Origin: Muribaculaceae bacterium
Lineage (GTDB): Bacteria > Bacteroidota > Bacteroidia > Bacteroidales > Muribaculaceae
Assembly (NCBI GenBank): GCA_017557625.1
Contig: JAFYYG010000047.1
Span: 1 to 64,000 of the forward strand
Length of the DNA stretch: 64,000 nt
Direction of reading: 5' to 3'
The position numbers and the translations under genes are program-made. The notes beneath the pieces were generated by a model. It saw only the letters and a program-made list of their open reading frames with translations. It was not told the DNA's origin and searched no databases. This document shows, piece after piece, positions 52,390 to 58,952 of the stretch. Positions within the stretch are counted from its first letter, which is position 1. Each line of letters opens with the position of its first letter.

Positions 52390-53005
52390 CGAAATTTTCA
52401 ACAATCGGCAGAGAGAGTTGTTACCGCTAATGTCGGAGTTTCAACGTGAGTACTATCTTGTTGGTGGCACGGCTATCGCTCTATATCTCGGGCATAGGCG
52501 CTCTATTGATTTTGATTTGTTCAAGTATTCCAACATTTACCATAAGCGAAATCTTGACAAAATCTCAAAATCTTCATTCGAATATGTCGTCACTCGTAGA
52601 GTTGCAGAACAGATGAACCTTATAGTGAATGACGTCAAAGTTACATTCTTTCAATATCCTTTTGAGATAGAACCTACAACCAAGTTTGAGAAAGTATTTC
52701 GTATGCCTTCTTTAATACAACTTGCTGCAATGAAAGCTTATGCACTTGGGCGACGTTCCAAATGGAAAGATTATGTTGATCTTTTTTTCCTTCTTTCTGA
52801 ACATTTCACTATATCTGATATTTCAGCGGAGGCTTCTTCAATATATGGTGACCTTTTCTCTGAAAAGTTGTTCCGCTCTCAGTTGTGCTATTTTGACGAC
52901 ATCGACTATAGCGAGGCCGTCGACTATCTAATCCCTAATCCACCTACTCAGGAAGAAATAAAATCTGGCCTCACTGAAATGGCAATAAAAGGAGTGAACA
53001 TTTAA
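52382..53005 (+). CDS. AbiEii/AbiGii-type nucleotidyltransferase (candidate toxin)
   Basis: 207-aa protein of the nucleotidyltransferase superfamily used as toxin in type IV abortive-infection systems such as AbiE. The signature runs YYLVGGTAIALYLGHR and SIDFDLF, with the GGT motif at 28-30 and the catalytic aspartates D43 and D45. The conserved second half (LIQLAAMKAYALGRRSKWKD, YVDLFFLL) matches the family. It is translationally coupled to the 86-aa upstream gene. Canonical AbiE uses a larger AbiEi antitoxin with a winged helix, which is absent here. Confidence 0.8.
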   Translation: MHSEIFNNRQRELLPLMSEFQREYYLVGGTAIALYLGHRRSIDFDLFKYSNIYHKRNLDKISKSSFEYVVTRRVAEQMNLIVNDVKVTFFQYPFEIEPTTKFEKVFRMPSLIQLAAMKAYALGRRSKWKDYVDLFFLLSEHFTISDISAEASSIYGDLFSEKLFRSQLCYFDDIDYSEAVDYLIPNPPTQEEIKSGLTEMAIKGVNI

Positions 53006-53026
53006 AAATTCTGAAGCCCAACAAAG

Positions 53027-53061
53027 CCCCCATTGCTTAATAACTTCAACAAGAAAAAATG
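53027..53061 (+). promoter_or_regulatory. Orphaned leader before the HigB-HigA pair
   Basis: CCATTGCTTAATAACTTCAA then CAAGAAAAAATG; the ATG at 53059 opens a frame of only nine codons. It lies between the AbiEii gene and the promoter of the HigB remnant, with no lipoprotein gene behind it. Confidence 0.55.
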
Positions 53062-53069
53062 AAAAATAA

Positions 53070-53101
53070 TTTGCATATTGTTTACTAATTAGTTAACTTT
53101 G
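53070..53101 (+). promoter_or_regulatory. Promoter of the HigB-HigA pair
   Basis: TTTG at 53070-53073 and TAACTTTG at 53094-53101 are 20 nt apart; the higB start is 17 nt downstream. Confidence 0.6.
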
Positions 53102-53118
53102 CAGAAAATTTTAATCCA

Positions 53119-53475
53119 ATGGCTGAACGTAACTATAAGAGACATATAGTGGTTTACAAGAACTACTTCATTGACTTTAAGAAGACTCTAGCGCAGCAAA
53201 CTCTAAAGAAAATATACCAGATTTTCTTGTATATAATGACTTTAGACACGATTCCTGCAACTTATTTAAAGTCAATAAAGAGTGTGGCTGGGCTATATGA
53301 GATTCGTGTTGAGGAAAGCGGGAACATTTATCGCATCTTCTGTTGCTTCGACGAATGAAACCTTGTGGTTCTGTTTAATGCGTTTCAAAAGAAAACGCAA
53401 AAGACACCAGCCAACGAGATAGAAAAAGCGAAACGTATAATGAACGAATATTTTGAAAACAAAAGGAGGAAATAA
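53119..53475 (+). pseudogene. RelE/HigB-type toxin gene interrupted by an in-frame TGA
   Basis: The frame from 53119 encodes a HigB-like toxin (YKRHIVVYKNYFIDFKKTLA, LYEIRVEESGNIYRIFCCFD) but meets TGA at 53356-53358. The same frame continues after it as NLVVLFNAFQKKTQKTPANE, then EKAKRIMNEYF, to TAA at 53473-53475. That is the normal C-terminus of the family, in which the residue at the stop is usually Gly (DEGxLVVLxNxFQKKTQKTP). A single GGA-to-TGA change explains it. The truncated product lacks the final active-site strands, so the toxin is probably dead, while the antitoxin downstream is intact. Confidence 0.85.
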
Positions 53476-53476
53476 T

Positions 53477-53785
53477 ATGATAAAAGAAGAATTGAAAAAC
53501 AGCAACTTGACTGCAATTGAGGATTTGATTGAAGAAGATTTCGGAGCTATTGACACCCCTTCAAGAGTTGAGTTTGAGGCCGACTGCGATGCCTTTATTC
53601 TTGGCGAGCGACTTAGGGAGGAAAGACGCAAAGCCGGACTTACCCAAGAACAGCTTGCCCAGAGAATAGGAACAAAGAAAAGCTATATCTCTCGAGTGGA
53701 AAATGGCCATGCCGACATCCAACTCTCAACCCTGTTCAAGATTTTCCAGGGATTGGGCCGCAGAGTGAGCCTTAGAGTACTATAA
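53477..53785 (+). CDS. HigA-type antitoxin, XRE-family helix-turn-helix
   Basis: 102-aa DNA-binding antitoxin that should neutralise the HigB-type toxin and repress its own promoter. The ATG at 53477 is preceded by AAAGGAGG (53463-53470), one of the few strong Shine-Dalgarno sequences here, and it lies 1 nt after the toxin frame's end. An acidic N-terminal segment is followed by the helix-turn-helix (ERLREERRKAGLTQEQLAQR, GTKKSYISRVENG) around 45-80. The toxin gene upstream is interrupted. Confidence 0.85.
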   Translation: MIKEELKNSNLTAIEDLIEEDFGAIDTPSRVEFEADCDAFILGERLREERRKAGLTQEQLAQRIGTKKSYISRVENGHADIQLSTLFKIFQGLGRRVSLRVL

Positions 53786-53800
53786 TAGCCCTCTTTGGCA

Positions 53801-53835
53801 TCCCCATCGTTCCACAACTTAAACAAGAAAAAATG
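53801..53835 (+). promoter_or_regulatory. Repeated leader, copy 5
   Basis: CCCCATCGTTCCACAACTTA then AACAAGAAAAAATG, ending at the start codon 53833. It is identical to copy 1 over the first 24 nt. Confidence 0.7.
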
Positions 53836-54285
53836 AAAAAGAACCTCATATTAATTATTTGTAGTCTTGTCATTTCACATTTGATTCTGTTGTGTGGATG
53901 TTCTTCATCTAAAATGATTGAAAAGGATGAGAATACCTTGACATATAAGGTGATGAAAATTACCCCTCATAAACAATTCTATGAGATAGATTTAAAACAA
54001 GGTAACAATTTGTATAAATTGTTGAGTAAACGGACTGGTTTCGTTGGAAACAACTATATCAAGACTGGTCAGAAATATTCTTTAAGATTAAAATCTCTAC
54101 CATTTTATTCTAAACGCCCATCATATATAATTATAGCTAACGACTCAGTTCCTATTATAGCTAATGCTGGCATATATAATGGAATTATTTATACTGAATA
54201 TTGCAATGAAACACTTGAAACATCATATCCAGTTACAGGGTTTTATGAAGCAGACAAGTTAGATGGATTATATCTTAAAGAATAA
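53833..54285 (+). CDS. Small lipoprotein of unknown function
   Basis: 150 aa, lipoprotein signal peptide (SHLILLCGCSSSK, lipobox cysteine near 22-24). The mature protein is beta-rich (TYKVMKITPHKQFYEIDLKQ, YSLRLKSLPFYSKRPSYIII). No family is recognised. It overlaps the open frame of the next gene but that gene's leader ATG lies 52 nt past the stop. Confidence 0.55.
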   Translation: MKKNLILIICSLVISHLILLCGCSSSKMIEKDENTLTYKVMKITPHKQFYEIDLKQGNNLYKLLSKRTGFVGNNYIKTGQKYSLRLKSLPFYSKRPSYIIIANDSVPIIANAGIYNGIIYTEYCNETLETSYPVTGFYEADKLDGLYLKE

Positions 54286-54306
54286 GGCTAATAAAAACGA
54301 GGGACT

Positions 54307-54340
54307 CACATATTTTCAACATTTTAAACTAGAAAAAATG
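54307..54340 (+). promoter_or_regulatory. Repeated leader, copy 6 (diverged)
   Basis: CACATATTTTCAACATTTTA then AACTAGAAAAAATG, ending at the start codon 54338. The 3' half matches the other leaders; the 5' half has drifted. Confidence 0.55.
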
Positions 54341-55051
54341 AAAAAGACAGTTTTATATATCCTTTTCCTATTCATTGCGCTCAATGGATTTAGCGACTCA
54401 ATCGCCGCAATTCACTCAATCGCATTCGACTCTATCGATAAAGGAAATATCGAGAATGATATTAATTCCAACTCAACTGATACCTTAAAAATCTCTATGA
54501 TACTAGATGGAGACATTGAGACTGGGGGAATAAAGGTCCCTTTTAAATATGAATACAATGGTCCCATTGCTGGGGTTATTGACAATGGTTCTCGATTTTT
54601 AGTTGTTGACGGATACCCTTTAATTAATGAACGTTTTGCGCCTGATGTTGATTTAAAATCTACTGAAAGTATTTACAATGAAATACAAAGGTTATCTCCG
54701 CTTATAAAATCTCAAGTGATTGACACAGTTCAAGTCCTTGATGAGCCACAAATTATTGTGTCCAAAGTTATAGAGGTTGTGACCAAGAAAGAATGTGGTG
54801 TCAACACCTTTCTTTTAAATGATAAGCTCACAACAAGAAAAGAAAAAATAGCACTGGGATATTTAGCTTATCTTTCCTCGGCATTTATCTCAGGTGGATT
54901 CCATTCTCCCAGCAACATTGAGAAAATAGAGAAACAATGGAAGATAAGAGATATCAGGTCGATAAGAATTTATCCCGAGGGAAAAGAAGTGCTTGATAAA
55001 AACCAAAACCGGCACACAATCTATGTAGAGATTAGAACTAGACAGAACTAA
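54338..55051 (+). CDS. Exported protein of unknown function with plug-like C-terminus
   Basis: 237 aa. The ATG at 54338 (after the leader) is preferred over an in-frame start at 54263, because it begins the signal peptide (KKTVLYILFLFIALNGFSD). The mature protein has an acidic Ser/Thr/Asn segment and a beta-rich middle. The C-terminal RDIRSIRIYPEGKEVLDKNQ and IYVEIRTRQN loosely resemble the 'xDIxSIxVLKDxxAxxxYGxxGxxGVIxI' end of TonB-receptor plug domains. That similarity is weak and no barrel is present. Confidence 0.5.
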   Translation: MKKTVLYILFLFIALNGFSDSIAAIHSIAFDSIDKGNIENDINSNSTDTLKISMILDGDIETGGIKVPFKYEYNGPIAGVIDNGSRFLVVDGYPLINERFAPDVDLKSTESIYNEIQRLSPLIKSQVIDTVQVLDEPQIIVSKVIEVVTKKECGVNTFLLNDKLTTRKEKIALGYLAYLSSAFISGGFHSPSNIEKIEKQWKIRDIRSIRIYPEGKEVLDKNQNRHTIYVEIRTRQN

Positions 55052-55090
55052 CTAATCTCTCTTCCCACTTCCTTTTCCCTTGATTTTTGA

Positions 55091-55163
55091 TTCTCAATTA
55101 TTTCCAATATTTACCACATTGAAAAGAAACGCCATCGTTCCACAACTTAAAGAAGAAAAATTG
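55091..55163 (+). promoter_or_regulatory. Decayed promoter plus orphaned leader
   Basis: TTCTCAATTATTTCCAATAT then TTACCACATTGAAAAGAAACG, followed by CCATCGTTCCACAACTTAAA and GAAGAAAAATTG. The -7 box is damaged (TTTACC where other copies have TTTGCC) and the start codon has become TTG, which is followed by six codons and TAA. The unit looks like a leftover of a lipoprotein gene whose body is gone. Confidence 0.6.
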
Positions 55164-55169
55164 AAAATC

Positions 55170-55232
55170 ATTCCGGCGTAAGCCGGCTTTTCGACGAACC
55201 CAGTTCGCAACTTTTTGAAAAAAGAAACGTTT
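55170..55232. repeat. Intergenic hairpin repeat, copy 2
   Basis: Same sequence as 51894-51955 with only a few differences: ATTCCGGCGTAAGCCGGCTT, CGACGAACCCAGTTCGCAAC, TTTTTGAAAAAAGAAACG. It separates the orphaned leader from the sodB promoter. Confidence 0.65.
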
Positions 55233-55238
55233 CTCCCT

Positions 55239-55268
55239 TTTGATTCTCAATTATTTCCACTAAATTTG
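55239..55268 (+). promoter_or_regulatory. Promoter of sodB
   Basis: TTTG at 55239-55242 and TAAATTTG at 55261-55268, 18 nt apart. The context CTCAATTATTTCCACTAAAT resembles the promoter parts of the lipoprotein leader units, so sodB may have acquired such a promoter. Confidence 0.65.
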
Positions 55269-55285
55269 CGACATTGAAACGACTA

Positions 55286-55327
55286 AACTATTAACTAATA
55301 ACTATAAACTATGAACTATCAACTAAT
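55286..55327 (+). repeat. Seven-base tandem repeat running through the sodB start codon
   Basis: Six 7-nt units without a gap: AACTATT, AACTAAT, AACTATA, AACTATG, AACTATC, AACTAAT. The ATG of the fourth unit is the sodB start codon (55311-55313), so residues 2-6 (NYQLI) are encoded by repeat units. Confidence 0.8.
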
Positions 55328-55895
55328 TAATCTCCCGTTTGGCGCTAGCGAGCTGGAACCAGTGGTCAGCGCCGAGACCATTGCTTTGCATCACGGCAAG
55401 CACTTGGCGACCTACGTTAACAACCTCAACAACCTGCTGCCGGGCAGCGGAATGGAGGATAAACCCCTTGAAGAAATTGTGGTAAATGCCACAGGCGGCA
55501 TTTTCAACAACGCCGGACAGATTCTCAACCACAACCTCTACTTTGAGCAACTGCAGGCACCAAGCGATGACAACCGCCCTGTGGGCGCGCTTGCAAAGGC
55601 AATCGACGAGCAGTTTGGCTCATTTGAGGCGTTCAAAGAGAATTTCACTGCAGCAGCAGTAACCCTCTTCGGCTCAGGCTGGGCATGGCTGGCGAGCGAC
55701 GAGAACGGCACTCTGCACATCCTGCAAATGCCTAATGCCGACAACCCCGTCACCAAAGGCCTGAAGCCGCTTATGACCTTCGACGTGTGGGAACACGCTT
55801 ACTACGTGGACTACCGCAACCGCCGCCCCGACCACATCTCTGCTATGTGGAAAATACTAAACTGGAAAGTCATCAACTCACGTTTTTCAAAATAA
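55311..55895 (+). CDS. sodB: Superoxide dismutase, Fe/Mn family
   Basis: Converts superoxide to hydrogen peroxide and oxygen in the cytoplasm. The 194-aa protein has the metal ligands H27 (ALHHGKHLATYV), H74 (ILNHNLYF), D158 and H162 (TFDVWEHAYYVDYRN). Typical Fe/Mn features are present (FGSGWAWLA). Bacteroidales enzymes of this type are often cambialistic, so the metal is not certain. Its start codon lies in a seven-base repeat tract. Confidence 0.95.
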   Translation: MNYQLINLPFGASELEPVVSAETIALHHGKHLATYVNNLNNLLPGSGMEDKPLEEIVVNATGGIFNNAGQILNHNLYFEQLQAPSDDNRPVGALAKAIDEQFGSFEAFKENFTAAAVTLFGSGWAWLASDENGTLHILQMPNADNPVTKGLKPLMTFDVWEHAYYVDYRNRRPDHISAMWKILNWKVINSRFSK

Positions 55896-55906
55896 AAACT
55901 TATAGC

Positions 55907-57172
55907 ATGATACAAATAAAAAGAAACATCCTGCTGACAACAAAGCTATTGCTAATCGCCATACTTGTGGCAAGTTGCGCTACATCAACCAAGACCAGCA
56001 AAGATAAAGACAAGGACAAGAAAAAGAATTATCCTTCATATCTGCACGAGATACAAGGCCTAGTGATAGAAGAGCATGAGGCCGACTGGTATCGTGAGCA
56101 ATATGAGGGCTGGCTGGAGCAGGCAGAGAAGAACCCCAAAGACGAATATGCATGGAGGAACTGCTTCCGTGCAAAAGACTATGAAATTCGTTATTCTAAC
56201 AACTATAACTATAATTATGCTAATTCAGTTAAAAGAGGACTTTTGGAAAAAATGGGAAAAAGTATCCCTGACACTTACACATATTACATTTGTGCATCGC
56301 AAGTTTTTCAGAATGATCAGCAAGGTGGCATTACATACGCCCATAAAGCTTATGAATTAATACCGAAAAACAAATCTTTATTCGATTATGATCATTGGTT
56401 TTACTTTCTCAAAACATACGGAGACAAAAATGATTTTTCTAATTTTGCAAAAGATTATTACGACAGTGGCTTATACTCTGAGGAATTGCTGCAGTTCAAC
56501 CTTAACGAATTAAACTGCATGGAAAATGATGGGATCTTTGTGGGTGAAGGAGATGCATCTGTAGGCCCCAAATGGCTTTTACAAGAAGGAAAGGGAATAC
56601 ACCGCGACAAGTTAGTGATATGCTACAGCTACATGGCTATTCCCGAATACTGCCAGTCTATTTATAAAGAACTAGGTATAGGTGATGCTCCAGTTCTGCC
56701 AGAGCCCAAAGGTTACGAAGATTATGAGAGAAACAGACAATATCTTATCAACGATATAGTTGTAAAATCAGGAAGAAAGCTTTATTTTTCGAAATATAAC
56801 CCAGATTACTGCTACACATTTTGGAATAATAGAGGTTCGCTCTATGACATTGGCTTGATATACCAAGATTCTCCTGACGGACCAATTGACATATACAAAG
56901 AACAGGAACGATTCTTCAACAGTACCGACTTCAGCTACCTTGACAAGCCACTAAAAAAAGATGCGTGGGCAGCTGACTGCAGATCATCGTCATATATGCC
57001 ATCATGTTTCTGGCAGCTTATGCTTAAATATAAAGAAGATGGCGACACAGCCAATTACCAAAAGATTCATAAAATGATGGAAAAGGCTGTAAACAGAATT
57101 CCTGACAAGAAAATAAGAGAAATGGGCCAAAAATATCTAGACTTTAATGATCATCCCTATGCCAGTCAATAA
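55907..57172 (+). CDS. Lipoprotein of unknown function, possibly TPR-like
   Basis: 421 aa. The ATG at 55907 is chosen because it begins a lipoprotein signal peptide (LLLIAILVASCATST, lipobox cysteine near 24); a longer in-frame start would overlap sodB. A Lys/Asp linker (KDKDKDKKK) follows. The mature part is helical with TPR-like spacing (WLEQAEKNPKDEYAWRNCFR, YAHKAYELIPKNKSLFDYDH) and has no catalytic motif that I recognise. Its codon use is A+T-rich like the lipoproteins upstream, but it lacks their leader. Confidence 0.6.
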   Translation: MIQIKRNILLTTKLLLIAILVASCATSTKTSKDKDKDKKKNYPSYLHEIQGLVIEEHEADWYREQYEGWLEQAEKNPKDEYAWRNCFRAKDYEIRYSNNYNYNYANSVKRGLLEKMGKSIPDTYTYYICASQVFQNDQQGGITYAHKAYELIPKNKSLFDYDHWFYFLKTYGDKNDFSNFAKDYYDSGLYSEELLQFNLNELNCMENDGIFVGEGDASVGPKWLLQEGKGIHRDKLVICYSYMAIPEYCQSIYKELGIGDAPVLPEPKGYEDYERNRQYLINDIVVKSGRKLYFSKYNPDYCYTFWNNRGSLYDIGLIYQDSPDGPIDIYKEQERFFNSTDFSYLDKPLKKDAWAADCRSSSYMPSCFWQLMLKYKEDGDTANYQKIHKMMEKAVNRIPDKKIREMGQKYLDFNDHPYASQ

Positions 57173-57260
57173 AGAGACTATTCTGAAAAATGTCCGAACA
57201 GATCATGGCTCAGTTGAAAATCCTCAACTGGGATGTGATTGGTTGTCGATTTAAGCAGTA

Positions 57261-57300
57261 AAAATAAGGCTCAGCCGTAAATGGTTGAGCCTCATTTTTT
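57261..57300. terminator. Terminator between convergent genes
   Basis: AGGCTCA (57267-57273) pairs with TGAGCCT (57286-57292) and the stem extends inward with CC/GG; an A-run precedes and seven T follow, so it can act on both strands. Confidence 0.85.
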
Positions 57301-57311
57301 TAAGACTAGGT

Positions 57312-57599
57312 TCACTTCACTTCCAGGTAGTCACGCAGGGCGGTGACATATTCCTCAAAAGCCTGCTTGCCCTCATCGGTGACGCTGCATAACGTGAGCG
57401 GCTTCTTGCCCTGGAATTTCTTCTCGACGGTGATATATCCTGCCGCCACCAGTTTGTCGAGCTGTACGCTGAGGTTACCGGCTGTTGCCTGTGTCTGCTC
57501 CTTGATATAGACGAAGCTCGCCTCCTCGCAGTTCATCAGAATTGACATGATCGCTAGCCGCAGTTGTGAGTGCAGCAGCGGGTTAAGTTCCTTTAGCAT
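57312..57599 (-). CDS. Winged-helix transcriptional regulator (MarR/ArsR-like)
   Basis: 95-aa DNA-binding protein with a single winged-helix domain: LHSQLRLAIMSILMNCEEAS, YIKEQTQATAGNLSVQLDKL (recognition helix), VAAGYITVEKKFQGKKPLTL (wing) and a C-terminal dimer helix. This is the small 'transcriptional regulator' type common beside membrane-protein genes in Bacteroidota. It overlaps the upstream membrane-protein gene by 7 nt and probably controls that operon. Confidence 0.85.
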   Translation of the reverse strand: MLKELNPLLHSQLRLAIMSILMNCEEASFVYIKEQTQATAGNLSVQLDKLVAAGYITVEKKFQGKKPLTLCSVTDEGKQAFEEYVTALRDYLEVK

Positions 57600-58228
57600 T
57601 GCTTCTTGGCTTTAGCGTTCAACACATGACCTGGGATAATCATCGTGAAGACGAAACACAGGATAAACAGCGGAATAATCCACCACACCTTCAGTGGAGT
57701 GTCACTCAACACACAGCCCAGCACAAAGGTTCCTGCCAATAAGCTGAAGGCTCCGCCCACTACCATCGACTTCTCTTGAAGGATAAAGCCCTGCATACTT
57801 GAGCCAAAACCAGCCAGCAAAAAGGCGAAAATCAGCATCATAACCCAAATGTCCTTGCCGAAGAACTGGAAACCTATCGACATTAAAGTTCCCAACGCAA
57901 ACATCCAACCGATAGTTCCCCACAGGTTGCTTGAAATGCGGTCCACGTAAGTGAACGGCTCCTTCTCGATGCGGTCCTTATCCTTGCGATTGATGACAAA
58001 CATGCCGATGCCGCCTACTATCCAAATTAGGAACCATAGCCAGTTGCAGGCAGGATTGCCATCCGTGAGCAGCAACGACACGCCTACCAACAGGCCAACG
58101 ATAGCACTTGTGTAGCCCCACCAAAGCAACAAGTTGCCCTGACCAACATGGAGCTGACGCTTGGTCTTGTTAATCATTCTTGCGATTAACTCCAAACTCT
58201 CTTGACTGTTTAATCTCTTCTCTTCCAT
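57593..58228 (-). CDS. Membrane protein of unknown function, operon partner of the regulator
   Basis: 211 aa from the ATG at 58228 (a longer start at 58294 would overlap the promoter). A soluble N-terminal segment (QESLELIARMINKTKRQLHV) leads into six hydrophobic helices (LLWWGYTSAIVGLLVGVSLL, WLWFLIWIVGGIGMFVI and others). Similar proteins are paired with small winged-helix regulators in Bacteroidota and resemble putative permeases, but no substrate can be named. The 7-nt overlap with the regulator gene indicates translational coupling. Confidence 0.7.
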   Translation of the reverse strand: MEEKRLNSQESLELIARMINKTKRQLHVGQGNLLLWWGYTSAIVGLLVGVSLLLTDGNPACNWLWFLIWIVGGIGMFVINRKDKDRIEKEPFTYVDRISSNLWGTIGWMFALGTLMSIGFQFFGKDIWVMMLIFAFLLAGFGSSMQGFILQEKSMVVGGAFSLLAGTFVLGCVLSDTPLKVWWIIPLFILCFVFTMIIPGHVLNAKAKKQC

Positions 58229-58291
58229 AATTTCCTTACATAACAATGAATGGTTAATAAAAAAAGTTTGTTTAGATTTATAAATCCATTG

Positions 58292-58323
58292 CAAAGATAA
58301 AGTAGTTTATTTTATAAACCAAA
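58292..58323 (-). promoter_or_regulatory. Promoter of the membrane protein-regulator operon
   Basis: On the minus strand TTTG (complement of 58320-58323) and TATCTTTG (complement of 58292-58299) are 20 nt apart, about 64 nt before the start codon. Confidence 0.65.
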
Positions 58324-58394
58324 TATTTTTGCAACTTTTTTCAAAAAACTACTATTATTGGTAGTATTTTTTGAATTTTGATGGAAAAAGAGAG

Positions 58395-58604
58395 CTATTC
58401 AAATGCATAACACCTATCAAACAAAAATGCGATTAAGCAAGTCAAAGCTGAGCTTGCTCAATGCCTTGCGAGCGTGAGCATTTTATCTAAAAACAACAAA
58501 AACTAACAAAACCAACAATTATTTATGAATACAATTAAATTGTTGAACTTGTTCTTCTTTGTTGAGTTTGTTTGACTTTACTACGAAAAACGTGATTGCT
58601 GAAC
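58395..58604. repeat. CAA/TTG palindromic element, copy D (with insertion)
   Basis: The left arm CTATTCAAATGCATAACACC then TATCAAACAAAAATG is interrupted by about 58 bp (58429-58488) that includes its own small inverted repeat AGCAAG/CTTGCT, and then resumes AAACAACAAAAACTAACAAA. The right arm ends GTTGAGTTTGTTTGAC ... CGTGATTGCTGAAC. The element lies between the membrane-protein operon and the TfoX-like gene. Confidence 0.7.
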
Positions 58605-58626
58605 TATTTCAGAGTAAGTTGGGAAA

Positions 58627-58950
58627 TCATCTCTTCCTTTTCTTTACTTTGGGCATGGGCAATTCTTTGCAAGTTGCTTTCACGAGTTGCGAGAGGTAGT
58701 CGTGGTCATCTACCTCGGCGATATAGAAATAGTCCTTCGCGCCGTCGTATGGCGGGCGCATGTCAACGGTGCGCAACAATGCCCGCCCTGCTTCTGTAGG
58801 CTTCAGATAAAAGCGGTCATCGCAAATCAGTCCGAAAATCTTGCCGTCACAATAGATGCCGTAGTCGCCAAACATCTTTTTGGTGGCAATCTCCCCAGCC
58901 CCACTGCACTGGTCGGCGATATACTGCACAAAATCGCTACTACTTGCCAT
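58627..58950 (-). CDS. TfoX/Sxy N-terminal-domain protein
   Basis: 107 aa, the N-terminal TfoX/Sxy domain alone: FVQYIADQCSGAG, KKMFGDYGIYCDGKIFGLIC, DDRFYLKPTEAGRALL, and a C-terminal DYFYIAEVDDHDYLSQLVKA with a basic tail. In gammaproteobacteria TfoX activates competence with CRP; in Bacteroidota such single-domain proteins have no known role. It is 2 nt from the FMN-reductase gene upstream and presumably in its operon. Confidence 0.85.
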   Translation of the reverse strand: MASSSDFVQYIADQCSGAGEIATKKMFGDYGIYCDGKIFGLICDDRFYLKPTEAGRALLRTVDMRPPYDGAKDYFYIAEVDDHDYLSQLVKATCKELPMPKVKKRKR

Positions 58951-58952
58951 GA

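Noticed and set aside
53356-53358. TGA read as glycine (recoded UGA) in the HigB frame
   Set aside because: Other genes in the window use TGA as a true stop (for example the NSS transporter and RAYT ends), and Bacteroidales are not known to reassign UGA. A nonsense mutation or sequence error is simpler.
48903-55051. Integron or prophage as the explanation of the accessory stretch
   Set aside because: No integrase, recombinase, phage structural gene or attC-like folded site is visible. The shared leaders are at gene starts rather than ends.
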